From Acanthochromis polyacanthus (taxonomy: Eukaryota; Chordata; Actinopteri; Pomacentridae), in contig NC_067122.1 of the NCBI RefSeq assembly GCF_021347895.1, forward strand, positions 37,542,215 to 37,606,214: DNA of 64,000 bases. Reading direction: 5' to 3'. Of the stretch, positions 10,664-21,700 are shown piece after piece. A program made the translations under genes and the position numbers. The notes beneath the pieces were generated by a model. It was given only the letters and a program-made list of their open reading frames with translations. It was not told the origin of the DNA and ran no database searches. The number at the start of each line of letters is the position of its first letter. Position 1 is the first letter of the stretch.

Positions 10664-11378
10664 TTGGAACCAACTTTTTCAGTGCACTACTGACCTCAGA
10701 AATAGACAAAGGTTCAAAATGAAAAGAACGTTCAGTAGGGGGAAGGCTTACAACAGCAGGTTCATTATCTAAGACAGTGTTCTTAAAATCACTGTTTAAA
10801 CAATCAAACAGATGCCCTGTGGTGATAAAATGCTCATTAAAATAATTTAACATGTCAGATTTATCAGTCAAGTTTACAGAATCTTTGACCAAAAAATTTG
10901 GCAGTTCATCAGAAGACATAGCACCCGAAGCAGATCTCACAACATTCCAAAATTTCTTGGGATCACTTAGATTTTTGGTGGTTTCAGGTAAATAAAAATC
11001 TGATTTAGCTTTCTTAATTAAGGTGGTACATTTGTTGTGGAGCTGATGAAAAGTGATCCAATCAGATTCTTTTTTAGTTTCCTGTGCTCTGGCCCAGACA
11101 TAATCTCTTTCTTTGAGGAGGTTTCCAATTTCAGTTGAAAACCAGGGATTGTTTCGCCCCTTTATCCTAAACTTACGTAAGGAAGCATGTTTATTGATTA
11201 GCTTCAAGAATTCAGTTTGAAAGAAATTCCAGGCCAGCTCAACATCATCAAAAAGGGAGATTTGTTTCCACTCAAAATTAGACAGATCATGCAAAAAAGC
11301 CTGCCCATGAAAATGTTTAAAGTCTCCTTTGAGTAAAATACGTGGTTTCGTTTTGGGGAGTTTGGTATTTCTGACCAC
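10623..11378 (-). pseudogene. LINE linker between endonuclease and reverse transcriptase
   Basis: An open piece of about 250 codons carries WFSTEI, KKAKSDFYLPE, DPKKFWNVV and LPPTERSFHFEPLS, typical of the EN-RT linker of fish L2-like LINEs. It joins the RT piece through a frameshift in an A-run near 10663, where this frame reads VPKNQLVL but the RT frame continues SAGPDGLDP. It overlaps the endonuclease piece at its upstream end through another frameshift near 11325-11375. Confidence 0.8.
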
Positions 11379-11910
11379 TGCAATGGCACATGGTCACTTA
11401 AATCATTCCCAAAAACACCAACATCAGTATAATTTTGGGGGGCATTTGTTATTACTAGGTCAAGGAGTGATGATCTCGAAGGATATTTAATGTTAGGCCG
11501 AGTTGGGCTGTCTATTAATTGACTTAAATTTAGTGAGTCACAGATAGATTTCAGGCCATCTGAGACTGATGACAACCAATCAAGATTTAGATCCCCCACT
11601 AAAACTTACCAGAATTCAGCCCTAAGACACAGTTATTTAAGGAGCTTAGTGATTCACTGCAGGCTGAGGGAGGCCTATAACAGCCCATGACTGTAAGGGA
11701 CCGTGTCTGTTGGAATTCAAGTTTCAATGCCAAACATTCAAACTGTTTGCTAACTGATACAGAGGAGAGGAGAGTAGCATGAAACTTGTTTTTTATGTAG
11801 ATTGCAACACCACCACCTTTTCTGGGACGATCACAGCGGAAAACAGTGTAACCACTGATAGAAATATCCTTATCTGAGACAGATTTACTCAAACAAGTTT
11901 CAGACAACAC
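11204..11910 (-). pseudogene. LINE APE-type endonuclease domain, frameshifted
   Basis: Two pieces in different frames form the domain. 11599-11910 has LSETCLS, GGGVAIYIK and GCYRPPSA; 11204-11599 has GDLNLDWL, LLDLVITN and LSDHVPL. These are the conserved GGVAIY, YRPP, GDLN and SDH blocks of LINE endonucleases, which nick the target DNA. The junction at about 11600 breaks the phrase ...GKF / VGDLNLDW. Upstream, the frame continues to the leader through a TGA (11938-11940) and a TAA (12019-12021). The conventional glutamate motif is present as SETCL rather than SETWL. Confidence 0.82.
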
Positions 11911-12018
11911 AAGAATATCAGTTTCAGTTGTCTGTGCTCAAACCTTAACAAAATCAATTTTAGGAAGCAGACTACGGACATTTAAATGAAATATGCCAAG
12001 ACCTGATCTGGCTCTGAA

Positions 12019-12384
12019 TTAATCAGGGGTACTAATATTCATCAAAGAGGGGCCTGGATTAGGCTGAACATTGCCGCAAAGTAAAAGAAGAAGAAGGATA
12101 AAACATTTTCGTTTTACATTACAAATCGACTCCCTGTCATCAATATTGGAATTTACCAAGGCAATGAGTGAAAATTCTGTGTGTACAAAACTGTCTTGCA
12201 AGACAGATAAACACATCAAAGGAAGAGTTACATGAATTAATCCTGATCGGCAGCAGGGCAGCAGCGGATGTAGGGCCAATTGATCAACAGCCAGTGACCA
12301 GGTGGAGGTCACGGACCTGGAAGGTACCACAGGTGTAAGGGGGGCATGACTGTATCTCCCACTAACATGGTTTGACAACACCAA
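12019..12384 (-). pseudogene. LINE ORF leader with hydrophobic segment and 2A-like NPGP motif
   Basis: This 121-codon open piece ends just after a leucine run followed by CGNVQPNPGP (NPGP at residues 109-112, bases 12049-12060). Such a hydrophobic-plus-NPGP leader sits upstream of the endonuclease in some L2/CR1-like LINEs, where 2A-like sequences can make the ribosome skip the G-P bond. Here the usual D-V-E-x before NPGP reads N-V-Q-P, so activity may be reduced or lost. The TAA directly downstream is in frame with a continuation FRARSGLGIFHLNVRSLLP, which is the normal start of the endonuclease domain. The real start codon is uncertain. Confidence 0.65.
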
Positions 12385-12440
12385 CCCATGAGAAGCAAGT
12401 GAAAATATAAGAAACAGTGCAAAAAAGAGCTACAGTCTCA

Positions 12441-13665
12441 GGATCTATTGTTAAGGAAAGCAACAATAATCAATAACAAGACGTTTGAAGCACATCAAGC
12501 TGTTACGTTTCAGTCCACCTCCTGGCACCCAGCTGCTGACAGGATCCAAATGCAGGAGGCTAGCAATTTCGCCAGTTAGAGGGCCTGACCTGGTGGATGG
12601 ATGAGCTGGTGCAGGACCTGAGCCGGGCCTGGTGGATGGATGAGCTGCAGCAGGACCTGGGCCTGGCTTGGCCCGGTGGATGGATGGGCTGAAGCAGGAC
12701 CTGGGCCTGGCTTGGTGGATGGATGGGCTGGTGCAGGACCTGGGCCTGGCCTGGTGGATGGATGGGCTGCAGCAGGACCTGGTCCAGGCCTGGTGGATGG
12801 ATGGGCTGGTGCAGGACCTGGGCCTGGCCTGGTGGATGGATGAGCTGCAGCAGGACCTGGTCCAGGCCTGGTGGATGGATGGGCTCGTGCAGGACCTGGG
12901 CCTGGCCTGGTGGATGGATGAGCTGCAGCAGGACCTGGGCCTGGCCTGGTGGATGGATGAGCTGCAGCAGGACCTGGTCCAGGCCTGGTGGATGGATGAG
13001 CTGCAGCAGGACCTGGTCCAGGCCTGGTGGATGGATGGGCTGGTGCAGGACCTGGGCCTGGCCTGGTGGATGGATGAGCTGCAGCAGGACCTGGGCCTGG
13101 CCTGGTGGATGGATGGGCTGGTGCAGGACCTGGGCCTGGCCTGGTGGATGGATGGGCTGGTGCAGGACCTGGGCCTGGCCTGGTGGATGGATGAGCTGCA
13201 GCAGGACCTGGGCCTGGCCTGGTGGATGGATGAGCTGCAGCAGGACCTGGTCCAGGCCTGGTGGATGGATGGGCTGGTGCAGGACCTGGGCCTGGCCTGG
13301 TGGATGGATGAGCTGCAGCAGGACCTGGGCCTGGCCTGGTGGATGGATGGGCTGCAGCAGGACCTTGGCCTTTCTTGGCATGGTGGATGGATGGGTGGCA
13401 GCAGGGAGCCCAAGGCAAATGGTGGCTACAGCAAGGCTGTTGGCTTGGCCGCTAGACAGGCCTAGTTGAAATCCACCAAGTATCACCATTCAAGTTGCCA
13501 ATCCACTGATACAAATTAATCCCAAACGCCTCAGATGAAAGAGTCTAAAAAACATATACTAAAATCCAAAAGAAAAGGACTAAAAAACACTAAAAACAGA
13601 CAGACACCTTACAGAGACATTTGTTGTGCTGCCATCTTAAAAAAGGTCCCTTCAGGGTCGACCGT
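12441..13665 (-). other. Probable 5' UTR of the LINE, containing the minisatellite
   Basis: Read on the minus strand, sequence from about 13665 begins AAGATGGCAGCACAACAAATG and passes through T-rich leader-like sequence into the minisatellite and then the LINE leader. LINE 5' ends with an AAGATGG start are common. This is inference: no target-site duplication fixes the boundary. Confidence 0.4.
12589..13395. repeat. 39-bp GC-rich minisatellite, about 20 units
   Basis: The unit starts GGTGGATGGATG, continues with either GAGCTGCAG or GGGCTGGTG, then CAGGACCTG, then either GGCCTGGC or GTCCAGGC. Three main unit types are interspersed, and edge units are more diverged, as expected for expansion by unequal exchange. 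Because 39 is a multiple of 3 and the unit lacks stops, long ORFs of 13-residue repeats open on both strands; I do not treat them as genes. Confidence 0.93.
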
Positions 13666-13799
13666 TTCCACCTTAATGCTGCAGCGTACCAATGATAGTT
13701 TTAAAAGCAGAGGCTTCTGTGGTTTCATTTGTAAAAAACCTAAGGAAAAACTCCAACAGGTGGGGCTTTCTGTATCACTGTTCTACTTTAGAATCAGGT

Positions 13800-13960
13800 C
13801 CGAACAAATATGGCTGAAATACTCCAGTGGTTGGAGTTGCATCTAAACCAATTGAAGGCAGAAAGGGATTAGTTTAAAGAAAAAAAAATCTAAGTATGTG
13901 ACTTTGATACACAAATATGAATTTTTAGGAGGTAAATCAATGATCAGAGAGGCATTTTAA
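13800..13960. repeat. Copy of a diverged interspersed repeat (family also at 39.1 and 57.2 kb)
   Basis: The string TCTAAGTATGTGACTTTGAT, followed by ACACAAATATGAATTTTTAGGAGGTAAA-like sequence, matches the ends of the copies at 39060-39270 and 57130-57420. It has no coding content. Confidence 0.5.
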
Positions 13961-16439
13961 AAAGCTTGAGTTTTGTGTCTATTCTCTCTGGACATAAAGA
14001 TTTACAAATGGATCTGTGTCTATCCGCTTCAGGTTACTTCTCTTATTACTGTTGTAGTGCATGCGCAGCCACACTGTACTTGGTGTTGAGACAATTATCC
14101 ACCAAGAACATGTAGCAGGATAAGTTCACTAAGGGTCAAGCTGGGACATTGATCCTAACATATGGCTTATTGATTGAAGAAAGATGTTTTAAAAGCTTTG
14201 AGAACGCCAGACGGGCAGAGAAAGACGGAGCCGTAATGATTTAATCATGCATATTTTCATAACTTGCTGCTTGGCTTCACCTTGAGGACCCTACAAGTCG
14301 TTTTATTGCTCGTGCATGCACATTAAGCCATCCTTCTTTCACAGAGATTTGCTCATAGAGGCTGCAGTCTTCATCTAGCACTCTTATTCTCACATAGGCC
14401 CCCTCATCGCTGAGCACTGAGCTCTCTTTATCTTATCCTCTCTGTCGCCCCCCTCTACACCGCCTCAGATCTGTCACATACATACACAAGGTCAGTCTCA
14501 CTCCTTCTTTCACACATGAACCCTGACACACTTACTAAGAAAGCAGCAGCAGCAGCAGCTTGTTTGATGTTTGATCCACTATGAATTCAAGCATGTAAAC
14601 GGAGGCTGATGGCGCACGTGTGTAGAGGAGCAGGGATAAAAGAGGGATAAAGGTGTTTAAGCCAAACCCTAATGCCCTATAAAGTAATTATACAACATAT
14701 AATGAGATAAAATGAGGAGAAAAGGGGTTGATGAAGGAAATGGATATTAGCTCAGGGTCAAAGTATATGCGTTGGGTTTTGATGCACACACGAAAAAGAG
14801 CGAGTGAGAGTGCAGCACAGAACGAACACTGTTAGAGCATTACAAACCCCCATATCTTTCATCCTCTCTGTCACTTTGCTTTTCTGTCTGTCTGTCTCTG
14901 ATAATGATATTCCAACAGCAGAGCAGAGGGAGATCTAAGCAGGGTCACAGTGTGTATAATGCATCGTGTCACACATTACATGCACTCAGAAAGGTTGACG
15001 AAAAAAATATGCCTTTGTAGGGATGTGTGTGTGTCAATGCTTTCCATTCTGTGGTCCCAAGAACACACTGTTATCACCCTGGGGTCCACATTCTGTGTCT
15101 GTTTAAATGTCTGTGAGATGTGGATATTGTGTGTAGAAGCAAGATGGGCAGAATCATGACATCTTATCGCATGCTGCTAATTACATTTCTCATTTCATGT
15201 CATTTTTATTTTCTTGTGACATTTCAGAGAAGAAAGACTCTAATCAAGCTGTTAATCCTCCCAAATTCTGTTGCCTCTACTTTTGACTTTTTTGGGCGAT
15301 AGGTTAAAAGTTCAAGTCATGACTGTAAACAAATATGCAAATTTTAATAACTGGTTAAATTCTGAGTCAAACATTTGGACAGACATGCACGAACACACTC
15401 ACACAGACACCCACACACTCATACAGATAGCGGGCTATTCTTGTCCCAAACAGACCAGTGTTAAGCCATTAGGCCGCTTCAGCCACACATCCAATATTAA
15501 AGACAGCCTCCAGCCCTATTCTGTCACACTATCTGTCTCTCCCAAACTGCATGAGTCATGCTGTTTTGGTTACTGAGGGAGTCTGTGTTTTACATGGAAA
15601 CATAAGCCGCCTCGTCATCATTATGAAAGATTTGATATCCTTCCTTTTAATCTCTGCAAGAGGAGGTGTGATTGGTTTCAGTCTGGTGTACTCTTGTTGT
15701 CCAGTTTATAGAGCTCTAGGCTGCACCTTTCAATACCACTTCTAAATATTTCCAGAATTCTGTCAGCACAATTAAGAGGAGAAAAGCACATTTCTGCAGC
15801 AAAGCACAATAGAACATCTTGTATTTTATTTCTTTGTGCAAAGCAGCTCTTTCAGATGGACAACCTGGACTCAAGTCCCTCTGTCAAGTATCTATTTCAC
15901 CAAAGTGTCCTTGAGCAGAGCTGCAAATTCTCCACCACAAAATCTTCAGAGTTGCAATTCAGCTGCTGAGCGTGACCCAGAGTAAGGCTGGAAGTTTGAG
16001 GCGGCCCTCGAAATGAGCGAAAAAGCAGCAACAGCACAAAAGGAACAAAAGCAGCTGAATGAAAAATGACGACGGAACAAACAAATGACTCACTGCTGTT
16101 ATTAATTTCCAACAATAACATATTATTATAGATCCGCAGATCAGATGTGACTCATTTTATGTAAGTGCTGTTTTGTTTTTGAAACAATGCAGATTTCTTG
16201 TAATCTGCGAAGCTGTTCCTGATTTAATACCAACCAAAATCACTTCCTCCTCCATTTTTTGAAGGTAATTACAACTGTGATAACACTGCATGTGTGAAGC
16301 ATCATTTCTCATTTTACATAAGTCTTAGCAGCTTTTCTTGTGCACTACTGAGTTCAGAAAATTATAACCTTGAAAAATCTATAAACAGTCAAAAAAGCTC
16401 GAAGTCCTTTTCAATAAATGGAGCGTTGGTTATGTCATA
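13961..16439. other. Non-genic sequence; short GCA and TCTG microsatellites
   Basis: No gene is recognised. A (GCA)5 run occurs near 14546 and a TCTG run near 14885. The stretch 14200-14330 is free of recognisable repeats and contains a palindromic TAATGATTTAATCATGCAT cluster, so it could be a regulatory element, but nothing proves it. Confidence 0.4.
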
Positions 16440-16640
16440 CACGACCAGTCAAAAGTTTGGACACACCTTCTCATTCAATGGATTTTATTTGATAATTTTA
16501 TACATTGCAGATTATGACTGAAGACATCAAAACTATAAAAGAATACATATGAAATTATGCTGTGAACAAAAAATCGTTTATCTTCAGTAATAATCTGCAA
16601 TGTAGAATATAAAGAAAAAATAAATAAAAAACTGGTAGTG
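16440..16640. mobile_element. Tc1-type foldback MITE
   Basis: The left end CACGACCAGTCAAAAGTTTG after TA is the end of a Tc1 family common in fish. The right end ACTGGTAGTG mirrors its first bases. Inside, ACATTGCAGATTAT recurs as the complement ATAATCTGCAATGT, so the single strand could fold. No transposase remains. Confidence 0.7.
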
Positions 16641-17786
16641 CACATGGACATGCTTATCAAATATCTGTGAATTATGTTTTTTCCCTTTTAAAAAATAAAA
16701 ATATAAATCTACATTAGCATATTTGTGGTAAAGTTCAGTCAGGTGATCTGCTACAGTAATTAGCAGATTATGTTTTGATAAATTCATAACTTGAGCTGTA
16801 AAATATAATTACAGTGCTCATCAGATTTGTCTGTGCATCAGATTTGGGACTCAAACATCGTCATCTGTGGTGAATTCTCCCTCTGATGTGTATTTAAACT
16901 TTTACCAACACAGTAGTTTTAGTTGGACAAGTTTATATTTTCTTTAATGTGTTATCATCTGATACATTTTGCCGTCATTCATACATCCTATGCATTTTAC
17001 TTATTTTATCATTACACGATAGAGGTAGGGATCCAAATATGTTGATGTGTGTGTGTGTGTGTGTTGTGAAGATGAGAGCAATATCTAGAACCGTGTAGTA
17101 AAGTACACAAAAATGGCATCAGCTAATGCCTCAAAATATTGAGAGAAATACCTGAATATCAGAAATACAAAACATAGACCAAAAGGTAAGTGACAAAGAC
17201 TATGATAAAATGATAAAACTATAAACTACATACAAAAGATGGAAGAGGTCTCCTGGTCTGAAAAGTGAAGCCAAAGCAAAACAGTTTTAACCCTGCAGTC
17301 TATGTGTCCTGCTTGCAAAAAGGAGTCATATTGTATAAAAGTGTATGAGAAGAAATCTCAATTGATTTGCTACCACGCCACGGGAAATATTTTCCTAATG
17401 AGTTTATGGTTTCATTTGCTAGTTTAAAGTCTCCTTCAGTACAGAATGAATCTCATTTTGTGAATCCTTGTCACATTTAGTGGAAAATAGATGAAAAAGC
17501 CGGCTATTTTTTCAAGGTAGAGCTATCTTGTAACTGACCGGTGGCTTCTGTATTACCATGTGTAGTGTTCTTGGGTTCTCTAATCAGATCTAATGCCAGC
17601 CAAATTCCAAACTCAAATTTTCATAGCAGCCCTCCACAAACCCATGGTTGACTTCACAGTCACTACATCTATCTTTTGAAAGAGAGGTTAAGGCTAAAAG
17701 TAATAAAACCAAAGGATTAAAATTTGAATAAAACTCAAAAGATCCACATCTTCATCAAAAGAAGAACACTAAATCCATATCTGATT
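16641..17786. other. Non-genic sequence with a (TG)n tract
   Basis: A (TG)9 run lies at 17047-17064. The GGTCTCCTGGTCTGAAAAGT phrase near 17245 resembles a dispersed fish repeat, but I cannot define its borders. Confidence 0.35.
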
Positions 17787-17799
17787 CCAAACTTGACAT

Positions 17800-18149
17800 C
17801 ATCCATCCATCCTCTATACACCGCTTTATCCTCATTAGGGTCGCAGGGGGTGCTGGAGTCTATCCCAGCTGACTCGGGCAAAGGCAGGGGACACCCTGGA
17901 CAGGTCACCAGTCTGTCACAGGGCTACATATACAGACAAACAATCACACTCGCATTCACACCTACGGGCAATTTAGAGTCATCAGTTAACCTCAGCATAT
18001 TTTTGGACTGTGGGAGGAAGCCGGAGTACCCAGAGAAAACCCACGCATGCACAGGGAGAACATGCAAACTCCATGCAGAAAGATCCCAGGCCCACCCCGG
18101 GATTTGAACCAGGGATCTTCTTGCTGCAAGGCGAAAGTGCTAACCAGCC
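17800..18149 (-). mobile_element. tRNA-headed SINE with target-site duplication
   Basis: In minus orientation the head carries a degenerate A-box and a B-box GGTTCAAATCC; the body contains CCGGCTTCCTCCCACAGTCC and the 3' end is ATGGATGGATG. The 13-bp duplication CCAAACTTGACAT flanks it (17787-17799 and 18150-18162), direct evidence of retroposition. The first bases of the tRNA-like head are missing. The ORFs across it are by-products. Confidence 0.92.
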
Positions 18150-18162
18150 CCAAACTTGACAT

Positions 18163-19845
18163 GCAAATAGCAAATTGAGTCAAGCTTGTCCGTTATAAAC
18201 ACCCTTAGCTTTGTGTACTATGAAAGCATTAGCTGGGGTGACCTCAAGTTAATTGATAAGTATGCATATATTATAAAATGATTCAATGTCTACAGCAGAA
18301 CCCATAAAAACATGATGCTTTGATTATGTAAGTCTGATAATGTGATGTGGGAAACTTTAACTGAATGAAGCATTACTGATTAGTATAATCACTAGCACCA
18401 TGAACATATAATCCACACAGATTTGCAGATACACCATGTACCGTACACTCAAATCACATCCTGTCTGCTGACGTTTTGTGGAGGTAGAAATGAACTGTGG
18501 GCTGCACTGAGTCAGCTCAGGTGCTGCCTCTGACCACCATCTGTCACTCACAAATGCTTCAAGTATATGTTTTAGTTGATGAAGTCCCTCCATCCGCCCG
18601 AATGCAGCAGGCGTGAAAGGTATGACCGTTCCATCTGCAGTCCCTAATTTGAGAGATGTGGTGCACACTCATCAAGCCCCGCGCAATTATGCACGCCTCT
18701 TCTAATGTGAGTGCCTTGATTAAATCTTGCACAAGCAGCACCAAGCTCTCACAAAATAAGCACAGGAACATCTGTGGCTTGTGTGAGCAGCAAACCAGCT
18801 TATTACAACTCAGCAGGCTTTTATAAAGTTAGAGCACGAAAAATTCAGTCGGAGCGCGATCAGTTTAAGACCACAGGATACACACAGCTTTACTGAAGTC
18901 CCTGTTGACCACCTTGTTGATTTGGACTATGACTGCAGGCTGACTTTCTCTGATGAGAAGATTTTTTGCATGTGACAAATGACATTGTAGTGCTAATTGT
19001 GACTGGGCAGTAAATGCACTGTGGTCTATTAATTTCTAGTGGATTCAAACTGAGACAAAATGATCATGTTCTTTTAAATTGAAACACTGTTTTTTTTAAG
19101 TCAGTTTTCCTAAGCAAATTATCATTTAATGCCAGAATAAGCTGCAAAAGTATTATTTGGTGCGGGATGTATCATGGTAATACAGTGTATGTTGATGTCA
19201 AATTAGCAGAACGTTGATGTTTTTCCAAAAATTTTCAAATCTACAGTTATATTTGGTCACTTGCAATCAACTCCCTTGAACTTTTGCAGGTTCCTTTGAT
19301 GAAAAAAATGTAACATCGACATAGGCATTTATTATAGGCATTCTGTGCACACAAACTACAAAGCTAAGCCAGTCATATGTCTAAAAAAATGCTTTTTAGA
19401 GCAACAAATGGTCAACAACTCTGCATGGTGCCTTTAATGTAGTATGGTCATATCTACCAACCCCTGTCCTTAATCATAGGTGTAATTTTTGCAGTGTTTT
19501 CCCATCTTTTACCAAAGAATGTTGTATCCATTATGCTCTTGCTATGTTCAACAAAAAATGAAAATAAATATCTTTACATATAACCATTTTTTTTCAAGCA
19601 TCTCCATAATTGCCTTTTTGACTCTGCTACATACTATGACATGTAATTGTCATATTAGCGAAGTGACATAACCACTTCTGTCACAGGACAATGATGGATT
19701 GACCTGCTGGAAGTGTCCTTTAAAAGCAGTTTAAAAAGGTCTGCAGCCAAAAAGAGGACAAACCTGGTCAGCACTAATGTTTGAGGACTTCCAGGTTGCA
19801 CAGTCAAGCACAACTGTTGGTGCTAATCAGGTTTAACGTGAGCCA
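18163..19845. other. Non-genic sequence
   Basis: No gene or element was recognised on either strand. The segment 18600-18790 is free of repeats and of mixed composition; I cannot tell whether it is constrained. Confidence 0.35.
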
Positions 19846-20100
19846 AGAAAAACATTTCCCACATCATTACCCCACCGGCAGTCTGTGCTTCTGACAGCGG
19901 GAAGGTTGGAACCGTTTATGCAGTTTATGCCAATTCCTGACCACATCATCGGCGTGTAGCTACAGAAGGACCAGGCAGCATCTCTCTGCTCTGCTGTCCG
20001 GGATCAGCTTCATTTCATACTCCTCTTATTAACTGACAGGACCAGCGGCCGGCATCGTCTCCAGCTGCTGGAGTCCATTCACTTCAAGGTCTGACAGCTG
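19846..20100 (-). pseudogene. Tc1-like transposase relic (minus strand)
   Basis: The plus-strand order CACATCATTACCCCACC, CAGTTTATGCCAATTCCTGA, GGACCAGGCAGCATC and TTAACTGACAGGACC is the antisense of the middle of the Tc1 transposase family that is also seen at 32.7 kb. It has many differences and no open frame. Confidence 0.6.
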
Positions 20101-21199
20101 TAGGCCTATTTTAAACTCTCTTTTTTTTGTGCTCGTCACTGTCGGGATGTTTTATTTGCATACTTGTTAACTTGAAAGAGCCCAGCTTTTCTCTCTGACA
20201 TCCTTCATCAACATGGGAAGCTGTGCCCTCGGGGCTGCAACTGCTTATCACACCAATCTCTGGAAATCCCAGACATTATTGAGGAAGAATGGCAGCTATT
20301 TCTGAGACTCTCAAACTGGCCCATCTGACACCAGTGATAACATTCAAAATCACTTACATCGCATTCCTTAGTGAGTGAAACGCTTCAGTCGGAGTGTGGG
20401 GAGGTAACACTGCACGGTTGTTAGGAGGAAAACACTGGTTTGAGGTGATTTTCTGAGTGTGTGGTTGATCGTAGCATATAGTTGGTTTCAAAGACACATT
20501 TCAAGGTTGAGTGTGTGAGGCTGCCGGGTGAATCAGTGTCTGCAAGGGATAGAATAAAAACATTTTTGGTCAATTGATTCCTGGGTCTGTGCTGGATGGA
20601 TCATAATTCCCGTGTTGGATTGGATCGCTGGGAGCCTCGGCTGTAATACATGTGTGCTGAGGACACACACTGGTTATGTTTTCCACATGGTGTCTCCCAT
20701 GTGTGTTCTCCTCTGGACATTCTGACCTTGCATGAAGCCAAACCTGTCCGGCAGATGCTCTCAGTGATTTCTGCCCCATGTGCAGTTTGGCATCCCCCTT
20801 CAATAAAGCAGTTATATCTTTTGTGCATCCAGTCCTCCCTGTGCTTGTCTCAGCATCAGCTTTTCTCACTTTTTCACTGTGTACTGTAACCCTTAAGGCT
20901 GGTGTTCATATAGTATTTCTCAATGAAGCCAGTGGGGTTTTTTGGTTTTGTTTTTATTTTTTATATAAATAATTTAGTAAGAAAGAGTGATTAGAAGGAT
21001 GACATGGCGCAATATTGGACTATCATTTTTCATACATTTTAGATTAATGTGTCTCCAAACTTGCTGTAGTATTTTGTGAACTGTCTTTTAATTTGCTTGG
21101 ATTATCATCCATTTCATTTGTAAATCGCAAAAAAAAATTAAAGAAATATACACTGTCCTTCTTACTGCTGCTCCATTTATCTACAACATTTCAGTCGGC
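20101..21199. other. Non-genic sequence
   Basis: The overlapping ORFs at 20570-20970 lie on both strands and share no domain pattern. Nothing else was recognised. Confidence 0.35.
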
Positions 21200-21700
21200 C
21201 TGCTGTTTTTTTCCACTTCTGTTGAACTCCTTTTGGTGCACTTGACACATGCAAGGAAAGTGAGGATGCTTTCAAAGATACCATCAGGTTTTATTCATAA
21301 AGGCTGCAATAAACAGCTAAAGTGACCACAGTTTGCTTTTAAACAGCACCAGTTGTCTTTGGTACACAGTTTTTAACAATAATTGGAGAACTGGTCACAG
21401 TTCTTCTGTGGACTCACAGTTTTTCTGTCTTAATGTCTTCTGTCTCTTCATGCAATCCCACAGTGACTCCATGATGTTGAGATCAGGGCTTTGTGGGGGC
21501 CAGACGATCTGTGGCAAAACTCCCCTGTAGTTTAAGATAGTATTTTACAATTTTGGCTGGTTGTTTGGGCTCGCTGCCATGCTGCAGAATGAATTTGGGA
21601 GCAATCAGAAGCTTGTTTGATGGGCCTGCATGACAGATTTGCATGACAGATCCTTTTTCTTAACATGAAAGAACTATATATATATTTTTAAATATTTAGA
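21200..21700 (-). pseudogene. Tc1-like element relic (minus strand)
   Basis: The plus strand reads CCATGATGTTGAGATCAGGG, CTTTGTGGGGGCCAGAC, TGGCTGGTTGTTTGGGCTCG and CATGCTGCAGAATGAATTTG. This is the antisense of a conserved DNA block in fish Tc1-like transposases. It is full of changes and has no frame. Borders are approximate. Confidence 0.65.

Larger units (their letters stand above)
8935..12440 (-). mobile_element. EN-RT non-LTR retrotransposon (L2/CR1-group LINE), degenerate
   Basis: In minus orientation, from high to low coordinate, it carries a leader ending in a 2A-like NPGP motif, an APE-type endonuclease, a linker, a reverse transcriptase and a C-terminal tail. It ends in a 3' UTR that contains a TTTATTTAACCAGG-like string (given on the plus strand). 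Order and motifs fit the L2/CR1/Rex1 group. The coding part is broken by two stops and at least four frameshifts, and the catalytic aspartates are changed. The 5' end is not fixed; the LINE may extend to about 13665, enclosing the minisatellite. Confidence 0.88.

Noticed and set aside
12589..13395. CRISPR-like array
   Set aside because: Units are contiguous with no unique spacers, and the genome is a fish.
12451..13489. Long ORFs (248-320 codons) on both strands across the minisatellite
   Set aside because: A 39-bp stop-free unit opens every frame it occupies; the 13-residue repeats have no domain and several frames are open at once.
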